Below are positions 38,127-47,019 of a stretch of 64,000 nt of DNA, one piece after another (position 1 is the stretch's first letter; each line of letters begins with the position of its first letter). The stretch covers positions 1-64,000 of the forward strand of contig CAJQNS010000010.1 of assembly GCA_905479735.1 (NCBI GenBank), read 5' to 3'. The notes under the pieces are model-generated. The model saw only the letters and a program-made list of their open reading frames with translations, was not told where the DNA came from and did no database searches. This DNA is from an uncultured Desulfofustis sp. (GTDB lineage Bacteria > Desulfobacterota > Desulfobulbia > Desulfobulbales > Desulfocapsaceae). The position numbers were made by a program, and so were the translations under genes.

Positions 38127-38513
38127 ATGGCGGTAGCAAAGAGTATTGTCCTGTTCTGTCTGGCAGCGCTGTTGTTGTCAGGCTGTGTCCACCAGCCGGT
38201 CAGGCATCTGGCTTCCGATGCCAGCCTGATCACTCCGGGGAGGTCGACCAAAACCGATGTCTTGACCTATCTCGGCGACCCCGATGAACGGCAGGAAAAC
38301 GGATCGGAGCTGGAGCGCTGGCTCTATTACGAAGAACAGCTTAGTGCCGTGCAGCGAACATTTTACGTGGGGAAATGGTTTGGCCCCAAGAGCGTCAGTC
38401 GAATCATCGTTATTTTTGACGGTGAGACTGTCTCCGATATCCAGTACAATGCCTCAGAGTCCGGCGAGTTCGAGCAGGAAGGCGGCAAGCCCGGACAAGA
38501 GCAAGCGCAGTGA
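38127..38513 (+). CDS. BamE/SmpA-like lipoprotein
   Basis: A 128-residue lipoprotein with a lipobox ending at Cys20 (LLLSGC). The following LITPGRSTKTDVLTYLGDPDER matches the SmpA/OmlA (BamE-like) fold, in which 'pG.tk.dV...lG.P' is conserved. A linked role in outer-membrane assembly or envelope maintenance is possible but not proven, as this fold is used by several small lipoproteins. The acidic Gln/Gly tail looks disordered. Its stop overlaps the pcm GTG start (GTGA), so translation is coupled. The 244 bases upstream contain no other gene. Confidence 0.8.
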   Translation: MAVAKSIVLFCLAALLLSGCVHQPVRHLASDASLITPGRSTKTDVLTYLGDPDERQENGSELERWLYYEEQLSAVQRTFYVGKWFGPKSVSRIIVIFDGETVSDIQYNASESGEFEQEGGKPGQEQAQ

Positions 38514-39154
38514 ACGACAGATTCGCGACCATTCGAGACCGAATGGTGCAGGAACAGCTTATTCCGCGGGGAATTTCAGACCCGCGGGTAATTGATGCCA
38601 TGCGGGAGGTGCCCAGGCATTGTTTTGTGGATGATGCTCTGCAATCCCGCGCCTACGGTGATTTCCCCCTGCCAATTTCAGCAGGCCAGACAATCTCCCA
38701 ACCTTACATTGTTGCCTTGATGACCGAGGCGCTGGGGCTTACCGGGTCTGAACGGGTACTTGAGATAGGCACCGGCTCTGGGTATCAGGCAGCGGTTCTT
38801 TCCCGACTCTGCAGTCAGGTCTACACGGTGGAGCGCATAAATGTGCTGCTGGCCGGGTCGCGAAGGGTATTCGATCAGCTCAGATATTTTAATATCATCG
38901 CCAAATTGGATGACGGTACTCTGGGCTGGCCCGAGCACGGTCCTTATGATGCGATTATCGTTACAGCCGGGGGGCCGGAGATACCTGAGCCTCTGGTCGA
39001 ACAACTTGGTGATGGAGGACGGCTGGTGATCCCGGTTGGAGACCAGCATCTGCAGGCACTGCAAGTGCTTGAGAAAGGAGAAGATGAAGTGCAGGTAAGG
39101 GAGCTAGAGAAAGTGCGATTCGTCGACTTGGTTGGTGAGCATGGCTGGAAATAG
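38510..39154 (+). CDS. pcm: Protein-L-isoaspartate O-methyltransferase
   Basis: SAM-dependent repair enzyme that methylates isoaspartyl residues in aged proteins. The 214-residue chain has the substrate-side motif (SAGQTISQPYIVALMTEAL), the SAM-binding loop EIGTGSGYQAAVLS and the later motif IVTAGGPEIPEPLVEQL, where many homologues have ...AAP. It starts with GTG overlapping the lipoprotein stop and ends inside the start region of the YqaA gene, so all three are one operon. Confidence 0.95.
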   Translation: MNDRFATIRDRMVQEQLIPRGISDPRVIDAMREVPRHCFVDDALQSRAYGDFPLPISAGQTISQPYIVALMTEALGLTGSERVLEIGTGSGYQAAVLSRLCSQVYTVERINVLLAGSRRVFDQLRYFNIIAKLDDGTLGWPEHGPYDAIIVTAGGPEIPEPLVEQLGDGGRLVIPVGDQHLQALQVLEKGEDEVQVRELEKVRFVDLVGEHGWK

Positions 39155-39758
39155 CGTTACGGACAGGGCCGGTGGCCCGCTGAAGCGGCTCTATGACTAT
39201 TGCATGGAATGGATCGCCGGGCCCTACGGGGCCTGGACCCTGTTCTTCATTGCCTTTGTTGAGTCATCTTTTTTCCCAATACCGCCGGATGTTTTTCTCA
39301 TTGCCATGTGCATATCGGCTCCCACCCGCGCCTTCAAATACGCAGCGATTTGTGCGGCCGGCTCCGTACTTGGCGGGATGTTGGGCTACGGGCTTGGTTT
39401 CTGGTTCATGGAGTCGCTGGGACAACAGATAATTGGCTGGTACGGACTAGAAGACAAATATATGAGTGTCCAGGATCTTTACCAGAAATATGACGCCTGG
39501 GCGGTGGGAGCGGCCGGCTTTACACCTTTGCCTTACAAATTGTTCACTATCACCGCAGGCGCCTTTGAGATAAATTTCATAACCTTTGTGGTGGCCTCTT
39601 TGATCTCACGTTCGGCCCGTTTCTTCCTCGTTGCCGCCTTTATCTGGAAATTTGGGGCCCCGGTGAAAGGGTTAATTGACAGATATTTCAATATTATTTC
39701 CATCGTTTTCATGATCCTTCTGATCGGCGGCTTCGTGCTAATCAAATACCTGCTTTGA
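39141..39758 (+). CDS. YqaA/DedA-family inner-membrane protein
   Basis: A SNARE-associated (DedA superfamily) membrane protein of about 205 residues. The re-entrant motif is clear (FIAFVESSFFPIPPDVFLIAMC), followed by a glycine-rich helix (GSVLGGMLGYGLGFWFM) and the second conserved region, FTPLPYKLFTITAGAF. DedA proteins include polyprenyl-phosphate and phospholipid transporters. The YqaA branch has no settled function. ATG at 39141 is chosen; TTG at 39132 is in frame and gives a slightly longer protein. It overlaps pcm by 14 bases. Confidence 0.88.
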   Translation: MAGNSVTDRAGGPLKRLYDYCMEWIAGPYGAWTLFFIAFVESSFFPIPPDVFLIAMCISAPTRAFKYAAICAAGSVLGGMLGYGLGFWFMESLGQQIIGWYGLEDKYMSVQDLYQKYDAWAVGAAGFTPLPYKLFTITAGAFEINFITFVVASLISRSARFFLVAAFIWKFGAPVKGLIDRYFNIISIVFMILLIGGFVLIKYLL

Positions 39759-39916
39759 TAGTGGTGCTGGACCTCTTGTGGGTATCCTTTAAGCTCTGAG
39801 CGCAACTGTGCTATACTGGTGTAGACCTGTTGCTGCAGCAGTCTTGCTGTTCTATTCCTTGCTCGCTGTCTGCGGCTTCTGATTGCAACGATTTAAGGGA
39901 ATTGGTGGCACCATAA

Positions 39917-41104
39917 ATGAAACGACTTGTTGCCCTGAGCACCGTTCTGCTGCTCCTGGCTGTGCCGATGTCCGCAGCACCCCATGAACTGCACCTCAAG
40001 GATGGCAGAATCATCCATACCGATTCGATCACCAGAGAAGGTCCCCGGCTGAGTTATCAGCAATTCGGCGGCACGATCACCATCGACCTTTCCGAGGTCG
40101 AGAAAATCCAGTACAAGCGGTTGCCAGAACCCACGGACATCAGTGTCAAAGACTCTGAGAATGGCGGCGTCCGGGGTACACCAGAGGGCAATGATCTGAT
40201 TCAGGTCCTCAACACAACACTCGACCCGTCAACTCCTATTGAGACCGCCAATCTTGCAGTGGTTACCATCGTCACCGAGGCCGGTTACGGATCGGGATTC
40301 TTTGTCAGCGATGACGGCCTGATCGTCACCAACCGCCATGTGGTTCGGGGCAGCCGGACGACCGATCAGAAGATCAGGGGGAAGATGAATGAATCGGCAC
40401 AGCGTCTACAGAAACTGCAGAGCAGCCTGGATCAGGAAAAAGTCCGGCTTGATAATTACAAGAAGGAACTAGACGACTACAAAAAACGTTTCAGTCAGGC
40501 AGTGGCGGATAGCCAGAACCGTATTGACCCAAATCAGAAGGCCGAGGTCGAATCAGATCTCAACCAGCGTGAGCGCAATCTAAACCAGTGGAACTCGGAT
40601 TATACAAGCAGAAGGCAAACCTACCAGAAGGCGCTGACGGAGTTCAAGCGCAACCAGCGAGATTATAATCAGAGCTCCCAGAAACTTGCAGCCCAGACCA
40701 GGTTTGAGGTGGTACTGGCAGATGGACGTCGAGAGTCGGCGATATTCTACCGGGTTAGTGAAAACTACGATCTCGCCCTATTGAAACTCGATGGTTATAA
40801 AACCCCCTATCTGCGTCACCAGAATGACGATGAGCTCAAACTGGGCCAGGATGTCTATGCCATCGGTTCACCACTAAAACTCAACAATACGGTTACTTCT
40901 GGCGTTGTTTCCAACAGCAGGGGCGATTTCGTTCAGACCAACGCCGAGATCTATCCAGGAAATTCGGGTGGCCCGCTGATCACCGGGGACGGTCTCGTGG
41001 TTGGAGTCAATACCATGAAAAGGATTACCGAAAAGTTTGAAGGACTGGGTTTTGCGATTAAATTTTCCCGCGTCCAGGCTGAGTTCGGTAATTATTTGAA
41101 TTGA
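39917..41104 (+). CDS. Exported trypsin-like serine protease with inserted coiled coil
   Basis: A 395-residue secreted or periplasmic protein with a signal peptide (cleavage near PMSA-AP). A small beta domain (about 23-68, HLKDGRIIHTDSI...EKIQY) precedes a trypsin-fold protease with His141 (TNRHVV), Asp285 (DLALLKL) and Ser350 (PGNSGGPL), the full triad. Between His and Asp lies a highly charged coiled coil of about 110 residues (roughly 150-260), far longer than in DegP-type proteases. There is no PDZ domain. The substrate is unknown. It is convergent with yaaA with no base between the stops. Confidence 0.85.
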   Translation: MKRLVALSTVLLLLAVPMSAAPHELHLKDGRIIHTDSITREGPRLSYQQFGGTITIDLSEVEKIQYKRLPEPTDISVKDSENGGVRGTPEGNDLIQVLNTTLDPSTPIETANLAVVTIVTEAGYGSGFFVSDDGLIVTNRHVVRGSRTTDQKIRGKMNESAQRLQKLQSSLDQEKVRLDNYKKELDDYKKRFSQAVADSQNRIDPNQKAEVESDLNQRERNLNQWNSDYTSRRQTYQKALTEFKRNQRDYNQSSQKLAAQTRFEVVLADGRRESAIFYRVSENYDLALLKLDGYKTPYLRHQNDDELKLGQDVYAIGSPLKLNNTVTSGVVSNSRGDFVQTNAEIYPGNSGGPLITGDGLVVGVNTMKRITEKFEGLGFAIKFSRVQAEFGNYLN

Positions 41105-41878
41105 TCAAGAATCAAGGTCGGTGATAAACACCAGTTCGGTTTCGCTTGATAACTCCTCAACAAAATGATAACCGCTCCGGTCGAATTTCTTGAGCTGACG
41201 GCGGGAGGCAATGCGCCTGGTGATAAACCAGTCAACGAACATACCCCGGGCCCGTTTGGCATAAATGGCAATAGATCTGACGCTGCCGTTCTTTTTTTGT
41301 TTGAAAGTCAGGGTCAATATCGTGCCGTCCAGATGGCGGGGGAGAACGGTGCGGGAATACTCTTTTGATGCACAATTCAAGATGATTGAGCTGCCTGTGC
41401 TCTGCAAATCCTGATTCAATTGAGTGGTAACCGCCTCAGACCAGAAATCATAGAGGTTAGCGGCCTCCCCGATCTTCATCTTGTAACCCATTTCAAGACG
41501 GTAGAGCTGCATTAGATCGAGAGGGCGCAGAATGCCGTAGAGTCCGGAAAGTATCCTGAGCCGCTCATGGGCATAGAGAAATTCCTCCCGAGTATAATTA
41601 TGGTAACGGATCTCAGAGAAGATGTCGCCCGCAAAGGTGGAAAGAACAGGGCTGGAAGAGGTCTCATGATGAGGGAAGATAAAGTCCTGGAATCTTGAGA
41701 ACGTGGTGTCGGCAATTTTCTCGCTGACCTTCATGACTGCTCTTATCTCTTCCCTGCTCATTTGTTGGCAACGGCTGACGAGATCACGGGTTTTGTCAAG
41801 CAGCGAAGGCTGCGACACCGGCAGGTCATTCAATGGAGCGTAATTCTGGGTTTTGGCGGAGTTTATGATAACGATCAT
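41105..41878 (-). CDS. yaaA: Peroxide-stress protein YaaA
   Basis: UPF0246/YaaA family, 257 residues. E. coli YaaA lowers free iron and limits Fenton damage under hydrogen peroxide. The N-terminal strand and SAKTQNY motif (usual form SPAKT), the LSGLYGILRPLDLMQLYRLEMG block and the C-terminal YHFVEELS region are characteristic. The longer frame to 41920 adds a non-family extension. The start at 41878 (MIVIINSAK) gives the usual length. It is divergent from the cNMP/PilZ gene. Confidence 0.92.
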   Translation of the reverse strand: MIVIINSAKTQNYAPLNDLPVSQPSLLDKTRDLVSRCQQMSREEIRAVMKVSEKIADTTFSRFQDFIFPHHETSSSPVLSTFAGDIFSEIRYHNYTREEFLYAHERLRILSGLYGILRPLDLMQLYRLEMGYKMKIGEAANLYDFWSEAVTTQLNQDLQSTGSSIILNCASKEYSRTVLPRHLDGTILTLTFKQKKNGSVRSIAIYAKRARGMFVDWFITRRIASRRQLKKFDRSGYHFVEELSSETELVFITDLDS

Positions 41879-41913
41879 AGTACCAGTACGGGATAAGAAG
41901 ATTTTCTGAGTTT

Positions 41914-41943
41914 TTGACATATTTCAGGATTTTATGCAATAAT
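41914..41943 (+). promoter_or_regulatory. Candidate promoter of the cNMP/PilZ gene
   Basis: TTGACA (41914-41919) and AATAAT (41938-41943) with an 18-base spacer form a good sigma70 match about 50 bases before the start at 41994. It overlaps the divergent yaaA leader. Confidence 0.45.
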
Positions 41944-41993
41944 GACAAAAGTTGATTAGGAACCATAACCACGTGTGGTCCGAGGAGCAGGTC

Positions 41994-43007
41994 ATGTCTA
42001 GAGAAGACATCAACCCGGTTGAGTCTGGCCCGGGAAGTGATACTAATAGCAGCGAGGATCTGGCGGCCGCAATTAAAAAGGCAGCCCTGGCTGGGAACTT
42101 CAGAGAGGCTGAAACCCTTCGGGCACAGCTGATGAAAAACGATCAGATGAATCTGAAGCTGATTGTCTCGACCGGAGAAATAATCGAACAACAGAAGACC
42201 AAGCTGCTGGACAGGGATCATCTGGCTGTCTGGGACAACCTTTATGAGGATCTCACCGAAGAAGAGGCCAACGGTCTGTTCTACAGTATGGAACCGGCCC
42301 TGATCAAAACCAACAAGCTGCTGCAGGTCCAGGGTAAGATCAGCAACAGGCTTTTTTTTCTCGACAGTGGCAAAGTGGTCCTGTTCTATCGCAAAGAAGG
42401 CAAAAATATCGTAGTCGCCCAGCTTGGGCGTGGAGATCTGGTCGGTGAGTCAAGCTTTTTCGAGATTTCTCTTTGTCCTCTTTCGGCGGCGACCCAAGCC
42501 GAAACCAAGCTCTTCAGTCTGACCCGTGGAGCGGCGGAGCAGTGGCAGAAAGATCACCCCGGTCTGTCTGAGAAAGTGGCTGAATTTTGTCGAAAACATG
42601 GAAGAAGCGCTGAAGCGATAGCCAGCAGTGAACTCGACAGGCGAACCACAAAAAGGTATCCGATTTCAGGTGTTGCTGCTGCGGTGGTTCTGCAAAAAGA
42701 CGGCAGCCCCGGTGACAACCGTTTCAAGGGAGCATTGTCTGATATCTCCCAGTCAGGGCTCTGTTTCGATATAAAATGTTCCAGACAGGAAGCGGCTCGA
42801 GCGCTGCTGGCTGCAGAGGTTGATCTGTCTCTGGTTTTGGATGGCCAAGAAGAAACTCCTCTGCACCTGAAGGGTCAGATCACCAAAGTCAGCTATCATC
42901 TCCACAATGATTACAGTGCTCACGTCAAGTTTATAGAGCCGATTGAAGCCGGGACCTTCAAAATGCTGCCCTGCGACTGGTCGGCAGAAGATGAGAATGA
43001 AGAATAA
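41994..43007 (+). CDS. Cyclic-nucleotide-binding plus PilZ domain protein
   Basis: A 337-residue cytoplasmic protein combining a short helical N-terminus, a Crp-type cyclic-nucleotide-binding fold (about 65-190, with LLQVQGKISNRLFFLDSGKVVLFY and GRGDLVGESSFFE) and a C-terminal PilZ domain. The PilZ c-di-GMP motif is complete: RTTKR at its start and DISQSG further on. There is no helix-turn-helix, so it is not a Crp-like regulator. It may link two nucleotide signals or act as an effector for motility or envelope functions. GAGGAG precedes the ATG at 41994. A longer frame from 41952 is less likely. Confidence 0.85.
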   Translation: MSREDINPVESGPGSDTNSSEDLAAAIKKAALAGNFREAETLRAQLMKNDQMNLKLIVSTGEIIEQQKTKLLDRDHLAVWDNLYEDLTEEEANGLFYSMEPALIKTNKLLQVQGKISNRLFFLDSGKVVLFYRKEGKNIVVAQLGRGDLVGESSFFEISLCPLSAATQAETKLFSLTRGAAEQWQKDHPGLSEKVAEFCRKHGRSAEAIASSELDRRTTKRYPISGVAAAVVLQKDGSPGDNRFKGALSDISQSGLCFDIKCSRQEAARALLAAEVDLSLVLDGQEETPLHLKGQITKVSYHLHNDYSAHVKFIEPIEAGTFKMLPCDWSAEDENEE

Positions 43008-43031
43008 CCTTCGCGACGACGGATTACCCAA

Positions 43032-43427
43032 ATGGAAATAAAGGTGAGCGTGGAGCAGGCCTCGGGGTCAACTTCGAGGGGGCAGGCACGGAATCACACC
43101 GTTCTCTGCGACCGACCGCAATCCAAAGGCGGTGAAGATGCAGGAGCGATGGGGGGGGAGCTTTTTCTGATGGGCCTGGGGGGGTGCTTTATGAGCAACC
43201 TGCTGGCCGCGGCCAAAGTCCGTGAATCGACGGCGACTGATTTCAGGGTGGCGATCACCGCCCAGCTCGAAGGAACTCCACCACGGTTCACCGAGATCGA
43301 AATGGTGGTTTCCGCCGATGGTCCGGATCGGCAGGAGCTCGAGAAATTGTCGCTCATCGCCGAGCGCGGCTGTATCGTGGCCAATACCATCAAGGATGCA
43401 GTGGTCTTGACGATCACCGTCGCTTAA
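43032..43427 (+). CDS. OsmC-family protein
   Basis: A 131-residue OsmC/Ohr-type thiol protein with the two expected cysteines, Cys52 (GLGGCFMSNLLAAAK) and Cys114 (ERGCIVANTI). Family members reduce organic hydroperoxides. This short member belongs to the YhfA/general OsmC branch rather than clear Ohr. It begins 24 bases after the PilZ gene on the same strand and its last four bases overlap the end of the convergent putA gene. Confidence 0.88.
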   Translation: MEIKVSVEQASGSTSRGQARNHTVLCDRPQSKGGEDAGAMGGELFLMGLGGCFMSNLLAAAKVRESTATDFRVAITAQLEGTPPRFTEIEMVVSADGPDRQELEKLSLIAERGCIVANTIKDAVVLTITVA

Positions 43428-46420
43428 TCTATCCAGTCATCATCGTCCTGAATAGGTGCAAACCCCCTCCGCATGGTATTTTCCGAGACCAGTTTTGGGT
43501 CCATGAACTGGAGCAGGTAATCCGGTCCACCGGCCTTTGAGCCGACGCCGGACATCTTGAATCCGCCGAAGGGGTGCCGTTCAACCAGGGCGCCCGTGGA
43601 GCCTCGATTGAGATAGAGGTTACCCACATTAAATGTTTTTCGGGCTCGATCGAGATGCTCAGGGCTTCGTGAAAATACGCTTCCGGTGAGCGCAAACCGG
43701 GTGGCGTTGGCCCACTCCAGTGCCTGGTCAAAGTCTTTCACTTTCATCACTGCCAGCACCGGTCCAAAGATCTCCTCCTGGGCGATGCGGTGCTCCGGCG
43801 TAATGCCTTCAACGATGGTAAGCGGAACGTAGTAGCCAGTATCGGGAACGTCGCGACTGAGCAGAAGACGGCCTTCCCGTTTGGCAATATCGACATAGGC
43901 AACGTTATTTTTGTAAGCCGCCGCATCAACTACCGGTCCCATAAAATAGGCCGGGTTCTCTGCCGGACCGATGGCGATTGATCGAGCCGCTTCAACCAGA
44001 CGGTTGATAAAACGTTCGTAGATCGGCTCGACGACAATGACCCGGGAGCAGGCCGAACACTTCTGTCCCTGGAAACCGAAGGCCGAGTAGATCACCTGTC
44101 CGACCGCTTCGTCCAGATCAGCATCATCGTCTATGATGATACCGTTCTTGCCCCCCAGTTCAGCGATGACCCGCTTGATCTGCGGTTGATCATCTCCTAC
44201 CTTCGAGGCTCTGGCCAGGATCCTGTGTCCGGTTTCCATCGAACCGGTAAAGGCGATCATGGCAATATCGGGGTGTTCGACCAGATAGTCGCCGATCACC
44301 GCCCCTCTGCCCGGCAGATAGTTGAAGACGCCGTCCGGCAGCCCAGCTTCGAGAAAAATCTCCTGCAAAGTGTTGCCGACCACCGAGGCCGAACCGGCAG
44401 GCTTGAACAGCACCGGGTTGCCAGCGACGATGGCGGCGGCCGACATGCCGCAGCTTATGGCCAGGGGGAAGTTCCAGGGCGCAATTACCGCTGCGATTCC
44501 CTTGGCCTGATAGGAGAGCCGATTGTCTTCACCAGGCGCACGGCCCATCCGCCGGGGCGAGTCAAGCCTGATCATTTCACGGCCGTAATATTCGAGAAAA
44601 TCGATGGCCTCGGCCACGTCGGCGTAGGCTTGATCCCATTGTTTACCGACTTCCAGGATCTGCCAGGCGCACAGTTCATAGATGCGCCGGCGGGCAATAT
44701 CGGCTGCCTTGAAAAGGTAGCCGGCCCGCTCCGAGCCCGCAAGCGCAGCCCAGGAGATCTGAGCTGTTCGTGCCGCCTCAATGGCCTGATCGACTTCGGG
44801 GGTGCCGGCTTGACAGATGGTGCCAATTACCTCGGTCGGTTCCGCCGGGTTCACTGACTCGAGTGTATCGTCGGTTCTCACCTCTTTGCCACCAATATAA
44901 AGTGGGTAGAGTCGTCCCAGTTTTGTTCTGATCCCGCTCAGAGCTGATTCGAATTTGTCTCGGACTTCGGCTCTGGTAAAATCGGCCATCGGCTCGTTGA
45001 GAAATGGCGGAATCGAGACGGCGTCTGCAGGGGCGGCCGCTTCCGGGACCAGTTTTTCAAGCGTGTCGAGTGGATTCTCAACCAGTGCCTCAATATCGGC
45101 TTCTTCAACGAAGGTTTGACGCAGAAAGGACTCGTTGGCGGTGTTTTCCAGAAGCCTTCTGACCAGATAGGCCATGCCCGGCAGCAGATCGCCGTAGGGA
45201 GCGTAGAGACGAACCCGTTTGGCAACCTTGAGCAAGCCTTTACGGACAGGCTCAGCCATCCCGTAGAGGACCTGGAATTCATAACGGTCTTCGGGGACTC
45301 CGATCTGCCGGGCCATTTCCAGGGCAGCGGCTACAGAGCGGATGTTGTGGGAGCCGCAGGCGTAAGAGCAGATATCGTGATTTTCAAGGATCAGCCGGGT
45401 ATGTCGCTCGAAGGCGGCATCGCTCTCGGCCTTCACGGTGTATACCGGTATTTCCCAGCCGTTCTGGCGGGCGATCACCGTTTCATAATCCCAATAGGCT
45501 CCCTTAACCAGACGAATGGAAATAGGCAGCTCGTGTGAGCGGGCCCAGTCGAGCAGTTCCGCAAGATCCTGGTCGGTATCTCTGAGATAGGACTGCAGGG
45601 CCAGGCGCAGACCGGGATAATCTTTGAATTCAGGATCGGACCTCAGTCTGCGGTAGAGCTCCAGGGTTATGTTCTTATGGTGATATGATTCCATGTCGAT
45701 GCACATGAACCCATCGAGTTCTTTTACCCGCCTGTAGATGGGCGCCAGGCGTGCCATGATGCCCCGCACCGAGCCTTCGAAATCTTTCGGGTCTACCTGA
45801 GAGAACAGAGCTGACGGTTTCACCGAGACATTGATCAGCGGGGCATAGCCCCAGTCCTTGTCACCTTCCCCTCCCAGTGGATGCCAGGAAAATCGAGCCG
45901 CTTCCAGAGCATCGAACAGCTCAAGGTATTGCTGCATGTAGGCGTCTGCCTCGGCTTCATTCACCGTTGCTTCGCCAAGGATGTCGACGGTAAAGGCAAA
46001 TCCGTCCCGGCGCAGTTTATGGATCGATTTTACCGCCTCTTTGGTGGTTTCTCCGATGATGAAGGAGCGGGCCATTTTTTCGATATTGGCCCGTATCGTG
46101 CGTCCGAGAATGGCTCCTGTCAGGCTGCCGCCGATACCGGCGCTCTTGGCGCCCCATTTTAGTATCGATGGAATCTCATCGCTATCGGCTGTGAAGTACT
46201 CCTTGATATGCCTGGTCAGAGAGGATGAGGTGTTGAGGTAGGGCAGAACATCGACAAAGCGAAACATCTGGACCTTGAACTGCTCATTGCGCATACACCA
46301 GTCCATCACTTTTCCGGTCCAGAAATTCTTGTTGAATACCGAGGGGGCCTCGCCCTTGATGCTGAGCATGAATTCCCTGCTCTTTTCACCAATGCGGGTA
46401 TCTAGATGGTTCTTACTCAT
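43424..46420 (-). CDS. putA: Proline dehydrogenase / glutamate semialdehyde dehydrogenase
   Basis: Bifunctional catabolic flavoenzyme that oxidises proline to glutamate. The 998-residue protein has the proline dehydrogenase barrel in the N-terminal half (SIRLVKGAYWDYETV and the flavin-site QVLYGMAEPVRKGL) and the NAD aldehyde dehydrogenase in the C-terminal half (VIAPWNFPLAIS, ELGGKNGIIIDDDAD with the general-base Glu, GFQGQKCSACSRVIV with the catalytic Cys). It lacks the N-terminal ribbon-helix-helix DNA-binding domain of E. coli PutA, so regulation must be by another factor. The Lrp-type gene 24 bases upstream is the obvious one. GAGGAG precedes the ATG. Confidence 0.95.
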   Translation of the reverse strand: MSKNHLDTRIGEKSREFMLSIKGEAPSVFNKNFWTGKVMDWCMRNEQFKVQMFRFVDVLPYLNTSSSLTRHIKEYFTADSDEIPSILKWGAKSAGIGGSLTGAILGRTIRANIEKMARSFIIGETTKEAVKSIHKLRRDGFAFTVDILGEATVNEAEADAYMQQYLELFDALEAARFSWHPLGGEGDKDWGYAPLINVSVKPSALFSQVDPKDFEGSVRGIMARLAPIYRRVKELDGFMCIDMESYHHKNITLELYRRLRSDPEFKDYPGLRLALQSYLRDTDQDLAELLDWARSHELPISIRLVKGAYWDYETVIARQNGWEIPVYTVKAESDAAFERHTRLILENHDICSYACGSHNIRSVAAALEMARQIGVPEDRYEFQVLYGMAEPVRKGLLKVAKRVRLYAPYGDLLPGMAYLVRRLLENTANESFLRQTFVEEADIEALVENPLDTLEKLVPEAAAPADAVSIPPFLNEPMADFTRAEVRDKFESALSGIRTKLGRLYPLYIGGKEVRTDDTLESVNPAEPTEVIGTICQAGTPEVDQAIEAARTAQISWAALAGSERAGYLFKAADIARRRIYELCAWQILEVGKQWDQAYADVAEAIDFLEYYGREMIRLDSPRRMGRAPGEDNRLSYQAKGIAAVIAPWNFPLAISCGMSAAAIVAGNPVLFKPAGSASVVGNTLQEIFLEAGLPDGVFNYLPGRGAVIGDYLVEHPDIAMIAFTGSMETGHRILARASKVGDDQPQIKRVIAELGGKNGIIIDDDADLDEAVGQVIYSAFGFQGQKCSACSRVIVVEPIYERFINRLVEAARSIAIGPAENPAYFMGPVVDAAAYKNNVAYVDIAKREGRLLLSRDVPDTGYYVPLTIVEGITPEHRIAQEEIFGPVLAVMKVKDFDQALEWANATRFALTGSVFSRSPEHLDRARKTFNVGNLYLNRGSTGALVERHPFGGFKMSGVGSKAGGPDYLLQFMDPKLVSENTMRRGFAPIQDDDDWID

Positions 46421-46444
46421 GGTCTCCTCTCTAAGTGAAAGCGA

Positions 46445-46927
46445 TTAGCCACCGCCGCGGTTCAGATGGCGGGTCAGTTGCTCTGCGGGAATGGCCTGGC
46501 TTTCCTTGACGGTTTCCAGGACCAGGGTTGTTCTAGTATCACTCAAGCCTTCGATCTGCCCGCATTTTTTGAGCAGAGCCCGGAGGTCTGAGGCATCCTT
46601 CAGTTTGGTCTTGACAAGATAGTTGTAATCGCCGGCAATCCAGTGGACCTCTTGGATTTCAGGAAATTCTGCCAGCTTCTCGCCGACGCTTGTGCTACCA
46701 ACACTATCGGATGTCAGTATATGGATGAAAGCAGTGACGGTCAGGCCGAGTTTGGCAGGGTTGAGACGTACTTCATAGCCTTCGAGGATGCCTTTTTGTT
46801 CAAGCTTGCGCACTCGCTCAAGCACACCCGAGGGAGCCATCTGCAGTCGCCGGGCGAGTTTGGCATTGGAGATCCTCCCATCGTTTTGAATTATATTCAA
46901 AATATGGAGATCTATTCCGTCTATCAT
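46445..46927 (-). CDS. Lrp/AsnC-family transcriptional regulator
   Basis: A 160-residue feast/famine regulator. The N-terminal helix-turn-helix (DGRISNAKLARRLQMAPSGVLERVRKLEQKG region) is followed by an RAM ligand-binding domain (VHWIAGDYNYLVKTKLKDASDLRALL). It forms an operon with putA and probably controls it in response to proline or another amino acid. Its own promoter overlaps a near-palindromic operator that matches the E. coli Lrp consensus, so autoregulation is likely. AGAGGAAA lies before the ATG. Confidence 0.93.
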   Translation of the reverse strand: MIDGIDLHILNIIQNDGRISNAKLARRLQMAPSGVLERVRKLEQKGILEGYEVRLNPAKLGLTVTAFIHILTSDSVGSTSVGEKLAEFPEIQEVHWIAGDYNYLVKTKLKDASDLRALLKKCGQIEGLSDTRTTLVLETVKESQAIPAEQLTRHLNRGGG

Positions 46928-46944
46928 TCGGTTTCCTCTGTTCT

Positions 46945-46962
46945 TTGTAGAATATTATACAA
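46945..46962. promoter_or_regulatory. Lrp-like operator upstream of lrp-putA
   Basis: TTGTAGAATATTATACAA is a near-palindrome in which 16 of 18 bases are symmetric. Within it, TAGAATATTATACAA fits 14 of 15 positions of the E. coli Lrp consensus YAGHAWATTWTDCTR. It covers the -10 box, so binding should block the promoter. Confidence 0.65.
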
Positions 46963-46981
46963 AAAAAGGGGGGAGTGTCAA
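46954..46981 (-). promoter_or_regulatory. Consensus sigma70 promoter of lrp-putA
   Basis: On the minus strand, perfect TTGACA (46976-46981) and perfect TATAAT (46954-46959) are separated by 16 bases. Transcription would begin about 20 bases before the lrp start, just upstream of the ribosome site. Confidence 0.8.
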
Positions 46982-47019
46982 GATTGCCTTCATCCCTGGA
47001 GCAGTACCGATGCGGATGA

